Below, in pieces: positions 1 to 6,692 of a stretch of DNA of 16,118 nucleotides. The number at the start of each line of letters is the position of its first letter. Within the stretch, counting starts at the first letter, position 1. Under the pieces are notes generated by a model that saw only the letters and a list, made by a program, of their open reading frames with translations, was not told the DNA's origin and did no database searches. This DNA comes from JASLCR01 sp046462475 (lineage in GTDB: Bacteria; Patescibacteriota; Saccharimonadia; Saccharimonadales; Saccharimonadaceae): contig JBKGVB010000034.1 of assembly GCA_046462475.1 (NCBI GenBank), positions 1 through 16,118 on the forward strand, written 5' to 3'. Made by a program: the position numbers and the translations under genes.

Positions 1-495
1 AAACGCTACAAAGAAGAAGTATTGCAACATCTCTGGCATGGCAAAAATATTGTCGAAGTACTCGACCTTACGATTGCTGATGCAGTAACTTTCTTTGAAA
101 ATCCAGCGGTGACAAAACAGCTTCAGGCGCTTTTTGATGTCGGACTAGAATATCTTACACTAGGACAGCCACTAAGCACGCTATCAGGTGGCGAATGCCA
201 ACGAGTAAAACTAGCTAGTGAACTTCATAAATCGGGCAGCATATACGTACTCGATGAGCCGACTACTGGACTCCATATGTCTGACATTTCACGGTTACTC
301 GATATACTAAACAGGCTTGTCGATACCGGCAATACAGTAATCGCCATAGAACACAATCTTGATGTTATCCGCCAGGCCGACTGGATTATTGACATCGGAC
401 CCGAAGCCGGACAGGCCGGTGGCCGTATCGTATTTTCTGGCGTACCAAAAGATCTACAAAGCGCAGCTGACTCAATCACCCGTCAATTCATATAA
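1..495 (+). CDS. UvrA-family excinuclease ABC ATPase, C-terminal part (5' truncated by window edge)
   Basis: The reading frame is open from base 1, so this is the last 164 codons of a longer gene. It carries the second ABC ATPase module of a UvrA-type protein: the signature motif LSGGECQRVKLASEL (about 184-228), the Walker B/D-loop segment VLDEPTTGLH (about 247-276) and the switch-histidine segment IAIEHNLDV (about 340-366), followed by ADWIIDIGPEAG as in UvrA. UvrA proteins bind damaged DNA as dimers and load UvrB in nucleotide excision repair. The wording GGECQRVKLASELHKSG and the short tail resemble the shorter UvrA-like paralogs (UvrA2 or drug-resistance type) more than housekeeping UvrA. 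I cannot decide this without the N-terminal part, so no symbol is given. It ends at TAA 493-495. Confidence 0.9.
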   Translation, partial: KRYKEEVLQHLWHGKNIVEVLDLTIADAVTFFENPAVTKQLQALFDVGLEYLTLGQPLSTLSGGECQRVKLASELHKSGSIYVLDEPTTGLHMSDISRLLDILNRLVDTGNTVIAIEHNLDVIRQADWIIDIGPEAGQAGGRIVFSGVPKDLQSAADSITRQFI

Positions 496-585
496 AGATA
501 CTACGCCGTCTTAAGTAACCCTATTGTAAAAATATTGTGGTCGCCTAAATGTCAGAGTAGGAGTAGAATGAAATCACAATATAAC

Positions 586-590
586 GGAGG
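586..590 (+). promoter_or_regulatory. Shine-Dalgarno GGAGG deciding the start of the DUF1761-like gene
   Basis: GGAGG lies 6 nt before ATG 597 but only 3 nt before the in-frame GTG at 594. This favours the ATG. I see no convincing promoter in the 101-bp gap 496-596; a TAGAAT at 564-569 could be a -10 but has no matching -35. Confidence 0.6.
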
Positions 591-596
591 GGTGTG

Positions 597-1010
597 ATGG
601 AGATAAATTTTATAGCAGTCATCGCAGCAACGATTGCAATGTTTGCGGTCGGTGCATTTTGGTACATGGTACCGTTCGCTAAAGCATGGGGCGAGATGCA
701 TGGTTTCAACAAATTGAGCAAAGAACGCCAAAAAGAAATGCAAGCTCAGATGGGCCCATTCTATGGCATACAAATTGTCGTAACGCTTATATCAGCATGG
801 ATGCTGGCATACTTCCTTGCTTCGCAACCCAGCGTTGCCTGGTATACGATTGCGTTCTTTCTATGGCTTGGTTTTATCTTACCAACCACCGTATCAAATA
901 TTATCTTCGGTGGCACTGAAAGCAAATGGCTCCTAAGGAAGATTGCCATTTCGGTCGGTGGCTCGCTCGTATGCACACTTGTTGGCGCATGGGTGATCAG
1001 TCTCTTCTAA
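597..1010 (+). CDS. Small four-helix membrane protein, DUF1761-like
   Basis: This is a 137-residue integral membrane protein with about four hydrophobic helices (near residues 5-27, 55-75, 80-102 and 112-136) and one charged segment, KLSKERQKEMQAQMG, between helices 1 and 2. The pattern of FWY followed by PFAKAWGEMHG and a later FGGTESKWL near helix 4 matches the DUF1761 family as I remember it; members are about 130-150 residues, have no known biochemical function and lie in the cytoplasmic membrane. The start is ATG 597 after GGAGG. The stop TAA 1008-1010 is separated by one base from the stop of the opposite-strand gene at 1012, so the two genes are packed tail to tail with no room for a terminator. 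Function unknown. Confidence 0.8.
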   Translation: MEINFIAVIAATIAMFAVGAFWYMVPFAKAWGEMHGFNKLSKERQKEMQAQMGPFYGIQIVVTLISAWMLAYFLASQPSVAWYTIAFFLWLGFILPTTVSNIIFGGTESKWLLRKIAISVGGSLVCTLVGAWVISLF

Positions 1011-1011
1011 T

Positions 1012-1305
1012 CTAGAAATCTTCTTCAGGGTTATCGGAAGATTTTTTGCCCCAACGCCATTTCGGCGAGGGGCTTGTCTGTATACTCACAAGAACAAGGC
1101 TAGCAATAGCAAATCCAACAATAAGAAAGAAGTGAACGAGTTCACCGATAGTTGGCTGCGCCTGCTTGGCTGGCAGAGCCGTAGCCGCTACGACCACAAT
1201 AGCCGCCTGCAATACAAGAAATAACCACCCTTGCCATGTGACAGGAATCCATCCGTATCCATATCGCCTTCGCTTCATAAGGTATTTCTTTCGTTCATCA
1301 CTCAT
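1012..1305 (-). CDS. Small two-TM membrane protein of unknown function
   Basis: This is a 97-residue protein. A basic N-terminus (KKYLMKRRRYGYGWIPVTW) is followed by a hydrophobic helix (about 24-45), a short polar loop, a second helix (about 55-75) and a charged tail ending NPEEDF. The YGYGWIPVTWQGW segment before the first helix resembles a recurring motif in small Patescibacteria membrane proteins; that is recollection, not a search. Basic ends suggest both termini are cytoplasmic. ATG 1303-1305 lies six bases after a TATACT box and has no close Shine-Dalgarno sequence, so a leaderless mRNA is likely. An AGGAAGGGG stretch about 13-20 nt upstream is a weaker alternative. The gene diverges from chaB and converges on the DUF1761-like gene. 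Function unknown. Confidence 0.75.
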   Translation of the reverse strand: MSDERKKYLMKRRRYGYGWIPVTWQGWLFLVLQAAIVVVAATALPAKQAQPTIGELVHFFLIVGFAIASLVLVSIQTSPSPKWRWGKKSSDNPEEDF

Positions 1306-1311
1306 AGACTT

Positions 1312-1317
1312 AGTATA
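1312..1317 (-). promoter_or_regulatory. -10 box TATACT, predicted leaderless promoter
   Basis: The minus strand reads TATACT, then AAGTCT, then ATG at 1305. Six bases between hexamer and start codon put the expected transcription start at or next to the A of ATG. A second TATACT on the same strand (1337-1332) could serve a longer transcript. Confidence 0.5.
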
Positions 1318-1318
1318 C

Positions 1319-1331
1319 CCCTTCCTAAGGG
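1319..1331. repeat. Short inverted repeat CCCTT-CCT-AAGGG between divergent promoters
   Basis: This 5-bp perfect inverted repeat with a 3-nt centre lies between the minus-strand -10 (1317-1312) and the plus-strand TATAAT (1334-1339). AGTATA occurs on each side (1312-1317 and 1332-1337). The position would suit a shared operator, but the repeat is short and could be chance. Confidence 0.3.
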
Positions 1332-1333
1332 AG

Positions 1334-1339
1334 TATAAT
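1334..1339 (+). promoter_or_regulatory. -10 box TATAAT for chaB
   Basis: A perfect TATAAT 35 nt before ATG 1375 leaves room for a short leader holding the strong Shine-Dalgarno sequence AAGGAGG (1363-1369). No clear -35 is visible. Confidence 0.5.
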
Positions 1340-1374
1340 AGAAGTACGCAGTCGTTAAATGAAAGGAGGCAATC

Positions 1375-1608
1375 ATGCCATACACATCAATTAACGAACT
1401 CCCAGAGAGTGTGAAACATGTGCTACCAAAGCACGCTCAAGATATCTACAAAGAGGCATTTAATAATGCGTACCAAGAGTATGCCGATCCAAGTCAACGG
1501 CGAGGCAAAGAAGATCGCGAGCAGACCGCCCATAAAGTGGCCTGGAGTGCGGTTAAAAAAGCTGGCTACCAGAAAGGTGACGACGACAACTGGCATAAAA
1601 CCACCTAG
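1375..1608 (+). CDS. chaB: ChaB family protein
   Basis: This is a 77-residue soluble protein. The order MPYTSINELPESVKHVLPKHAQDIYKEAFNNAY, then REQTAHKVAWSAVKKAGYQKGDD, matches ChaB: an LPxxVxxxLPxHAQxI(Y/F)xxAFNxA core followed by the AHxVAWxAVKxxY helix. The family is about 75-80 residues, so this copy is full length. ChaB was first named as a regulator of the E. coli cation transporter ChaA, but its molecular role is poorly established, and no chaA is visible here. The start is set by AAGGAGG (1363-1369) five bases before ATG. It is probably transcribed alone from TATAAT 1334-1339. No recognisable terminator follows in 1609-1716, which holds only T-rich runs and possible weak -10 boxes (TATAGT 1671-1676). 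Confidence 0.9.
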   Translation: MPYTSINELPESVKHVLPKHAQDIYKEAFNNAYQEYADPSQRRGKEDREQTAHKVAWSAVKKAGYQKGDDDNWHKTT

Positions 1609-1716
1609 CAGACTATAAGATTTTTACTTTTATGTGAAGTTTTTCGCATACAGCCCCAACCCTTCTTAGATATAGTGGAATTGCTATAGGGGAACCACAT
1701 AGCGAGGAGGGTTGTT

Positions 1717-2217
1717 ATGGCTAGTATGATACAAACAATTGATCGATTCGCCTTGGGTACGGACGTCACCGCCAGCCATAGTCGTGTATATACCCTTGTC
1801 AGTTTAGGCGCTGCGGCGCTTCTTGTTTTGGTGCTTATTTTTGCCCTGAATCAAATCGGCACCAGGCAACATGCTTCATCGATGAATCACATACAATCGC
1901 AACAATCATTGCCATATCCCGCCAAGCCATCCCCTACTCCAGCCGCTTCAAATCAGACTATCACCGAGATTCACCAGTCAACTAGCAGTTCATCGCCACA
2001 TTCAGCACCAACAACATCAGCACGGGTGGAAGTAAATGGGAAAAATGTGCCTTTACCTTCAAGTGGAAACGGCACTGTTCATAAAGACGTTACCTCCAGC
2101 GATGGCAGCAAAGCATCGGTTGATGTCATGGTCCATTCCAGCTCCTCTTCCGATTCCTCGACCTTTAATCTCAATATTAATAGCGATCAGTCATCATCCG
2201 TAAATAAATCAGGGTAG
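1717..2217 (+). CDS. TM-anchored Ser/Thr/Pro-rich extracellular protein
   Basis: This is a 166-residue protein with a short cytoplasmic N-terminus, one strongly hydrophobic helix (about residues 25-46) and a low-complexity outer part rich in Ser, Thr, Pro, Asn and Gln. The only ordered-looking segment is VEVNGKNVPLPSSGNGTVHK, followed by alternating polar/hydrophobic stretches (ASVDVMVHSSSS, TFNLNINS) that look like beta strands. There are no cysteines and no catalytic motif. The helix has no obvious signal-peptidase site, so I infer a type II membrane anchor with the C-terminus outside. The Shine-Dalgarno GAGGAGGG (1704-1711) fixes ATG 1717. It is first in a row of three surface genes on the same strand, so a cell-envelope role is likely. 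The precise function is unknown. Confidence 0.7.
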   Translation: MASMIQTIDRFALGTDVTASHSRVYTLVSLGAAALLVLVLIFALNQIGTRQHASSMNHIQSQQSLPYPAKPSPTPAASNQTITEIHQSTSSSSPHSAPTTSARVEVNGKNVPLPSSGNGTVHKDVTSSDGSKASVDVMVHSSSSSDSSTFNLNINSDQSSSVNKSG

Positions 2218-2235
2218 TACCACGAATAGGATTGG

Positions 2236-2275
2236 TCACTCGATCAAGGCGACCGACATTGTCTTGATCGGGTGA
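2236..2275 (+). repeat. 13-bp imperfect inverted repeat (RNA hairpin) upstream of the 195-aa surface gene
   Basis: TCACTCGATCAAG (2236-2248) pairs with CTTGATCGGGTGA (2263-2275) with a single G-U position and a 14-nt loop. It sits 46 nt upstream of ATG 2322. It is not followed by a T-run on this strand, so it is not a classical terminator; a leader or processing structure is more likely. Confidence 0.6.
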
Positions 2276-2282
2276 ACACCCG
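2269..2282 (+). repeat. Competing small hairpin CGGGT-GAAC-ACCCG
   Basis: This 5-bp perfect stem overlaps the 3' arm of the larger hairpin, so the two cannot form fully at once. An A-run (2283-2288), not a T-run, follows. Such an arrangement could act as a structural switch, but no ligand class is recognised. Confidence 0.4.
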
Positions 2283-2321
2283 AAAAAAGATATCATTAAT
2301 CAAAAAAGGAGGAATAAAACC

Positions 2322-2909
2322 ATGAACATAAAACGAATTGTTAGTGCGGGTGTTGCCTCGCTTGGACTCGTTGCAGGTATTGGTATGGCATCAGGCGCAG
2401 CGTCTGGTACCAATAGTGGCACAGGGCCAGACTCAACAAACGTCGTAAAGAATGGCACATATACACATGTCACTATGAGAAACAATAACAACGTAAGCGC
2501 CAATAACTCGAATGACCAAACGGCATATTCGGGTGACGCTGGTGTTTTTCATAACACAACTGGCGGCTCCGCCCGAAGCGGCTCTGCCTCCAATGCAAAT
2601 AGCCTTCACGCGAGTGTGGCTGTAAACAATACTGCAAGCCATACGTCATGGTCTGCTATGCCATCAACGACAAGTAGCAGTGGATCTAATTCCAACACTG
2701 GTCCAGACTCAAGGAATATTGTAAAGAACACTACAAGCACTAATGTAGATGTTACAAACAATAATACTTTGACAGTTACCAACACAAACTCGCAGACAGC
2801 TACGAGCGGTGATGCAAAGGTTGCCGGCAATACCACTGGCGGCTCGGCAACATCAGGTAACGCTTCAAACTCAAACTCAACTTCACTCAACTTTAGCGTT
2901 TCTAACTAA
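2322..2909 (+). CDS. Secreted repeat protein with two 92-residue tandem modules
   Basis: This is a 195-residue protein. Residues 1-26 look like a signal peptide (basic MNIKR, then a hydrophobic Ala/Gly/Val core, cleavage near ASGAASG). The rest is two tandem copies starting GPDS at 35 and 127, each with a VKN segment, an Asn/Thr-rich beta-like stretch and the motif SGDA-x-V-x-x-NTTGGSA-x-SG-x-A (70-89 and 162-181). There are no cysteines, no membrane anchor after the signal and almost no Lys/Glu. The same motif occurs four times in the next gene, so the two proteins probably share a fold or layer. Its composition suits an extracellular beta-rich fibre or beta-solenoid; that is inference. The start is set by AAGGAGG (2305-2311). 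No enzymatic function can be assigned. Confidence 0.75.
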   Translation: MNIKRIVSAGVASLGLVAGIGMASGAASGTNSGTGPDSTNVVKNGTYTHVTMRNNNNVSANNSNDQTAYSGDAGVFHNTTGGSARSGSASNANSLHASVAVNNTASHTSWSAMPSTTSSSGSNSNTGPDSRNIVKNTTSTNVDVTNNNTLTVTNTNSQTATSGDAKVAGNTTGGSATSGNASNSNSTSLNFSVSN

Positions 2910-2937
2910 TTATGGTTGTAAGGTGAGCTTGATAGGC

Positions 2938-2967
2938 ATGCGGGAGAGGAGGACCGCTCTCCCGCAT
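2938..2967 (+). repeat. Perfect 11-bp inverted repeat (RNA hairpin) upstream of the 621-aa surface gene
   Basis: ATGCGGGAGAG (2938-2948) and CTCTCCCGCAT (2957-2967) are exact reverse complements around an 8-nt loop. This is a strong GC-rich stem between two surface genes, 34 nt before ATG 3002. No T-run follows, so termination would be atypical; it could be an mRNA-stabilising or processing element or a translational control hairpin. Confidence 0.65.
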
Positions 2968-3001
2968 CGCTCGGTAACGTAACACGTGCAAGGAGGGAAG
3001 T

Positions 3002-4867
3002 ATGCGTGCATCTAGACAGTCCATCAAGTCAGCGCTACTTATGACTGGAGCAGCGGTAATTGTACTTGGTAATCCGCTTATTGTCTCAGCGGATGATATA
3101 TCAACAACTAGCAGTGCCCCGGCCACAACCACAACGACGCCCACGACATCGAGCACGTCCTCTCCATCAACAACGACGCAACCGTCGACCACTTCCCTTG
3201 ACCCTTCGACGAGTACGAAAACTCCGACAAGCACATCCCCCTCATCCTCAACCCCTACTACCACGATTTCTCCTACGTCAACTGCACCAAAGACAACTTA
3301 CACGTACGACTCAACGACTGGACATTGGAATTCCAGTAGTTGGACCTACGATCCGACCTCTGCCACGTACCAACCTACAGTGACTCCAGTCGCACCATCG
3401 CCAACCAGCGGAACAACTGGCACACAAAGTACCCTTGATGGCGTAACTAGCACCGCGGTTGCCAATGCCCTCAATACTGCAGCCACCAGCGGTGATGCGT
3501 CGGTGCTCAAAAATACCACGGCAGGTAGTGCTACCTCGGGCGATGCAACAAGTGCCGCAACAATCATTAATACTATGAACTCATCCCTCACAAGCAGCTC
3601 CAATCAGCAAGCTGCAACGTTTGTGAAAAATATTATGGGCGACGTAAATGGGGACATCCTCCTTCAGCCAATGCTCCTTAGGGCTATGCTCGAAGCTAAT
3701 GCACAACCATCAACAACGACAACCATGAATGCAACAACAAATACAGGAGCTACTAATAATGTGACATTGGGCGCTACGAGCGGGAACGCAACAGTCTCGG
3801 GTAATACGGATGCTGGCAATGCAACAAGTGGTAATGCCAATACCGTTGCCGATGTCGTCAATGTCGTCAACTCAATGATTGCGGCCAATAAATCGTTTAT
3901 TGGTACGATTAATATTTATGGAAACCTCAATGGCGATATATTGATCGCACCTGATTTTATTCCTCAACTTTTAGCTTCCAATGCCAGCAGCAACCTACCA
4001 AAACCTGTCGGCACAGCCTCAGCAACTTCGAACAATACCCAGTCAATCGTCAATAACATCGCACTGGCCGCTAAGACCGGCCAGAGTGTCGTATCGGGCA
4101 ATACAAGTGCTGGCAATGCCACAAGTGGAACTGCGACCACCAATACCGTGATATTCAATTTAACAGGCCATGATATTGTAGCGAGCAATAGTCTGCTTGT
4201 CTTTATAAATGTGCTCGGTAAATGGGTTGGCGTGATCGTCGATGCGCCCACGGGCACTACGGCGGCGGCACTGGGAAGCGGCGTTACCACCAATTCGGTA
4301 CAGCCTAATCTCGTGGTTAATGCAACGAATACCACCCAGCTAACTAATAACCTCGATCTATCATCACAGTCGGGCAATGCGACAGTATCAGGCAACACTA
4401 AAGCCGGCAATGCCACAAGTGGCAATGCAACTGCCAGCGCCAATATTGCTAATATCGCTAATACTACAATCGGCACAAGTGGCTGGTTTGGCATTCTATT
4501 CATCAACGTATTCGGCAGCTGGCTTGGTAGCTTTGGCATCGATACGGCAGCCGGTAATCCAATCATCACTAGACCTGCCCCGGGCAGTAAAACAGTCGTG
4601 CCGCACGTGATAGACTTTATTCCGCGCAGCTCATCAAAGCAAGCACCGGCGACAATTATCCAGAATGGCGTCGTGACGACCAACCACGGGCAACTGACGT
4701 CCTATAAGCCAGCGTCACATTCGTCGACCTCAACGCAGCCACTATCATCAAATACAAGCACTGCACCCGCACCAGCTGCCCCAGAGCGATCAATTAATAC
4801 ATTGCTCCTCATCGGTTCGCTTGTATTGATCGGCGGATCCTTGATCAGACTTCTCAGGGTTTTATAA
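3002..4867 (+). CDS. Anchored cell-surface repeat protein with mucin-like stalk and four ~98-residue modules
   Basis: This is a 621-residue protein. A signal peptide covers about residues 1-30 (cleavage near VSADD). Residues 34-97 are a Thr/Ser/Pro-rich linker, then comes an aromatic module at 98-123 (TYTYDSTTGHWNSSSWTYD). Four repeat modules follow. Motif A, SGNATVSGNTxAGNATSGNA-like, starts at 163, 260, 359 and 457. Motif B, N-(I/V)-x-G-xxx-G-D/x-I-like, starts at 210, 304, 403 and 502. Module spacing is 94-99 residues. A Ser/Thr/Pro linker (about 565-595) and a terminal hydrophobic helix with basic end (NTLLLIGSLVLIGGSLIRLLRVL) make a C-terminal membrane anchor; no LPxTG sorting motif is present. 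Motif A is shared with the preceding gene. The Shine-Dalgarno AAGGAGGG (2990-2997) fixes ATG 3002. The most likely role is an adhesin, fibre or surface layer; no enzyme motif is seen. Confidence 0.8.
   Translation: MRASRQSIKSALLMTGAAVIVLGNPLIVSADDISTTSSAPATTTTTPTTSSTSSPSTTTQPSTTSLDPSTSTKTPTSTSPSSSTPTTTISPTSTAPKTTYTYDSTTGHWNSSSWTYDPTSATYQPTVTPVAPSPTSGTTGTQSTLDGVTSTAVANALNTAATSGDASVLKNTTAGSATSGDATSAATIINTMNSSLTSSSNQQAATFVKNIMGDVNGDILLQPMLLRAMLEANAQPSTTTTMNATTNTGATNNVTLGATSGNATVSGNTDAGNATSGNANTVADVVNVVNSMIAANKSFIGTINIYGNLNGDILIAPDFIPQLLASNASSNLPKPVGTASATSNNTQSIVNNIALAAKTGQSVVSGNTSAGNATSGTATTNTVIFNLTGHDIVASNSLLVFINVLGKWVGVIVDAPTGTTAAALGSGVTTNSVQPNLVVNATNTTQLTNNLDLSSQSGNATVSGNTKAGNATSGNATASANIANIANTTIGTSGWFGILFINVFGSWLGSFGIDTAAGNPIITRPAPGSKTVVPHVIDFIPRSSSKQAPATIIQNGVVTTNHGQLTSYKPASHSSTSTQPLSSNTSTAPAPAAPERSINTLLLIGSLVLIGGSLIRLLRVL
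3488..4437 (+). repeat. Four in-gene repeats encoding motif A (about 294-bp period)
   Basis: Copies start at 3488, 3779, 4076 and 4370, spacings of 291, 297 and 294 bp. At DNA level, blocks such as GGCAATGCCACAAGTGG recur in the third and fourth copies with other positions diverged, as expected for old internal duplication under protein-level selection. The period is far too long for a CRISPR array. Confidence 0.8.
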
Positions 4868-4889
4868 AGTATACGGCGTAGTATAAAGT
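4863..4889 (+). promoter_or_regulatory. Duplicated TATAAAGT upstream of the Crp/Fnr gene, possible promoter
   Basis: TATAAAGT occurs at 4863-4870 and 4882-4889, a 19-nt offset. The second copy is 34 nt before ATG 4923 and could supply a -10 with room for the Shine-Dalgarno sequence (AAGGAGAGGG, 4904-4913). No good -35 is seen, so this is tentative. Confidence 0.3.
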
Positions 4890-4922
4890 GATGTACCGAC
4901 AATAAGGAGAGGGTAAGAGTAA

Positions 4923-5564
4923 ATGGAGGCGTTTGATACATTCGTTAGACAGTATCCATTTGAGACATTCGCAGAAGGTCAGACCCTTCTATTGAAAGAT
5001 GATACCCCACATGCCGTATATGTCATAGAGTCTGGCATGATACGCGCTTATACTATTACCCATGATGGAGCAGAGCGACTTGTATCGATGCATGCCACGG
5101 GCGACGATATACCAGTTGGCTTTGGGCTCGGCTTGACCCAGACACCGCAGTACTTTTATGAAGCCTACACCAAATGCCGCGTACGGCTCGTACCGCAACC
5201 TGCTTTTCGACGCTATTTACGCACTCATCCCGAAGCAATATACGAACGCTATGTTCATACTGAGACACTACTGCTCATAATGTTTTCGAGAATCACCGCA
5301 CTGGAACAATCCCGTGCAGGCGACAAGATTGCTTTCATGATATTTTCCATGGCGGCTCAATTTGGCGTCCGCTTGCGGCCGTATAAAACTCACCTGCAAC
5401 TTAGCGTAACTCAACAGGAAATCGCTAATTCCCTCGGATTAACACGGGAAACGACTGGCTCAGAGCTTAAAAAACTCGAGCTTAAGCATCTCATTAGTCA
5501 CTCCCGAAAGCACTATGTGCTATATATGGAGCGATTGCGTAGTTACCTTGATAAGCGCTCATAG
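4923..5564 (+). CDS. Crp/Fnr family transcriptional regulator
   Basis: This is a 213-residue protein of normal family length. Residues about 10-95 form a cyclic-nucleotide-binding-like beta roll (AEGQTLLLKDDTPHAVYVIESG, a typical strand-turn pattern). A long dimerisation helix spans about 105-140. A C-terminal winged helix-turn-helix covers about 160-205, with QLSVTQQEIANSLGLTRETT and SELKKLELK matching the Crp recognition region. The phosphate-binding GE..(R) signature of true cAMP binders is not visible; the equivalent stretch reads IPVGFGLGLTQTPQYF. There is no N-terminal cysteine cluster for an Fe-S centre, so the effector is unknown. The gene follows the large surface gene by 55 bp and may regulate it. 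It ends two bases from the stop of the convergent permease gene. Confidence 0.9.
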   Translation: MEAFDTFVRQYPFETFAEGQTLLLKDDTPHAVYVIESGMIRAYTITHDGAERLVSMHATGDDIPVGFGLGLTQTPQYFYEAYTKCRVRLVPQPAFRRYLRTHPEAIYERYVHTETLLLIMFSRITALEQSRAGDKIAFMIFSMAAQFGVRLRPYKTHLQLSVTQQEIANSLGLTRETTGSELKKLELKHLISHSRKHYVLYMERLRSYLDKRS

Positions 5565-5566
5565 CC

Positions 5567-6685
5567 TCAATCGGCAGCGGCAATATCATCTTCAAATGTA
5601 CTCACGCTTGAACGACGCGCACCGTATGCAAGCAATACCCCTATACCGAGCACTACGTATGCGATCAAAATCCAAAGATGACTCATCACATTCATGCCAC
5701 CAAAATAGACTGCTTGGCGCAACGCATTAAATGCAGCTCCCGTCGGCAAGAGCGGAGCGAGACCATGCCATATGCCCGCGCCCGTCAGTGGCAACGGCAC
5801 GGGGCCACCAGAAGCTGGCGTGCCCAGAATAACAAAGATCACGATCACAAGCGCCGTACCGAAAACACCAAGCAACGAGACGAGGGCGCTTGCGATAAGA
5901 CTCACGCTAAATGTGGTCAGTGTCGCTACGCCAACTATCGTCCAGTAATGCACACCGGAAACGGCATCAACACCATGAGCAACAATGCCGCCTACTCCTA
6001 GGCTCACGAGGAAAGAGAATAGTGCAAATCCAGCGATACGGATTATAGCGACGCGACGCGAAAATCCACGCTTGCCGCGAACAAGATTTACCGCGACGGC
6101 CGCTAAATAGCCACCGAACACCGCAGAGAATGCCACGTAAAAGAGCGTGACACCATTGCGATCATTTGCTGGTAGCGGCGCAGCATCGGTAATTTTTGGT
6201 GCACCTACTGGTGATCTGGCAAGTTGCTCTTTACCCGGCTGCTTAGCGAGCGTTTGACGCACTTGCTGCTGATATGATTGATCGAGCTGCGTGAGTGATT
6301 CGGTGAGTGGCTGCACGAGGGATTTGCCATTTGCTGAAGCAATAATAATCGCGCCTTGAGGAACGGCAGGCTGATACACGGCGTAGACCTTCTGTGTCTT
6401 CAGCTGACTTTCCGCCTCATCTTTACTACCTACGATCACCGCGCGATAGGCATGATTACTTTTTTCTTCCAGCGCGTTGCCGAGCGACCTAGCGGCACTT
6501 TCGGTACCAACGATCGCAATCGGAAGCTCGTCTGCCTTAGGAGCATGAAAAGCGCCCAAATAAACACTCGCAAACACGAGCTGCAAGACGCCAACACCAA
6601 TTAGAGTTAGAGCGGCAAGCATCGCATAATGCTTATCGACAGTTTTGATATACTTCTTGGAAATAGCCGTGAAGAATCGCTTCAT
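5567..6685 (-). CDS. ABC-2 type / YhgE-Pip (DUF3533)-like membrane permease
   Basis: This is a 372-residue protein. One TM helix lies near residues 20-45, a large outer domain spans about 46-178, and about five further helices fill 180-360, ending in an acidic tail (FEDDIAAAD). The topology and the late segment GTPASGGPVPLPLTGAGIWH then LPTGAAFNALRQAVYF are typical of YhgE/Pip and DUF3533-like ABC-2 permeases found in Gram-positive bacteria. Relatives are linked to export or phage reception; no ATPase partner is encoded nearby, so the transported substrate is unknown. ATG 6683-6685 follows a TATTAT box by eight bases without a Shine-Dalgarno sequence, suggesting a leaderless transcript. The gene diverges from queA and converges on the Crp/Fnr gene with a two-base gap. 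The stop is TGA. Confidence 0.8.
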   Translation of the reverse strand: MKRFFTAISKKYIKTVDKHYAMLAALTLIGVGVLQLVFASVYLGAFHAPKADELPIAIVGTESAARSLGNALEEKSNHAYRAVIVGSKDEAESQLKTQKVYAVYQPAVPQGAIIIASANGKSLVQPLTESLTQLDQSYQQQVRQTLAKQPGKEQLARSPVGAPKITDAAPLPANDRNGVTLFYVAFSAVFGGYLAAVAVNLVRGKRGFSRRVAIIRIAGFALFSFLVSLGVGGIVAHGVDAVSGVHYWTIVGVATLTTFSVSLIASALVSLLGVFGTALVIVIFVILGTPASGGPVPLPLTGAGIWHGLAPLLPTGAAFNALRQAVYFGGMNVMSHLWILIAYVVLGIGVLLAYGARRSSVSTFEDDIAAAD

Positions 6686-6692
6686 ATACTTT

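Noticed and set aside
1609..1716. A terminator or regulatory RNA between chaB and the next surface gene
   Set aside because: Only T-rich runs and weak -10-like sequences are seen; no stable stem or known RNA family pattern could be found.
2236..2967. The two large inverted repeats as intrinsic terminators
   Set aside because: Neither is followed by a T-run on the plus strand; the first is followed by an A-run further on.
3488..4437. Direct repeats as a CRISPR array or tandem satellite
   Set aside because: The period of about 294 bp keeps codon phase, the copies diverge at third positions, and they encode a conserved protein motif inside one long gene.
3964..4683. 239-codon open frame antisense to the surface repeat gene
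   Set aside because: It mirrors the repetitive low-complexity codons of the sense gene, gives an unlikely Leu/Val/Pro-rich product with no domain, and has no Shine-Dalgarno sequence. The sense gene has a signal peptide, repeats and an anchor.
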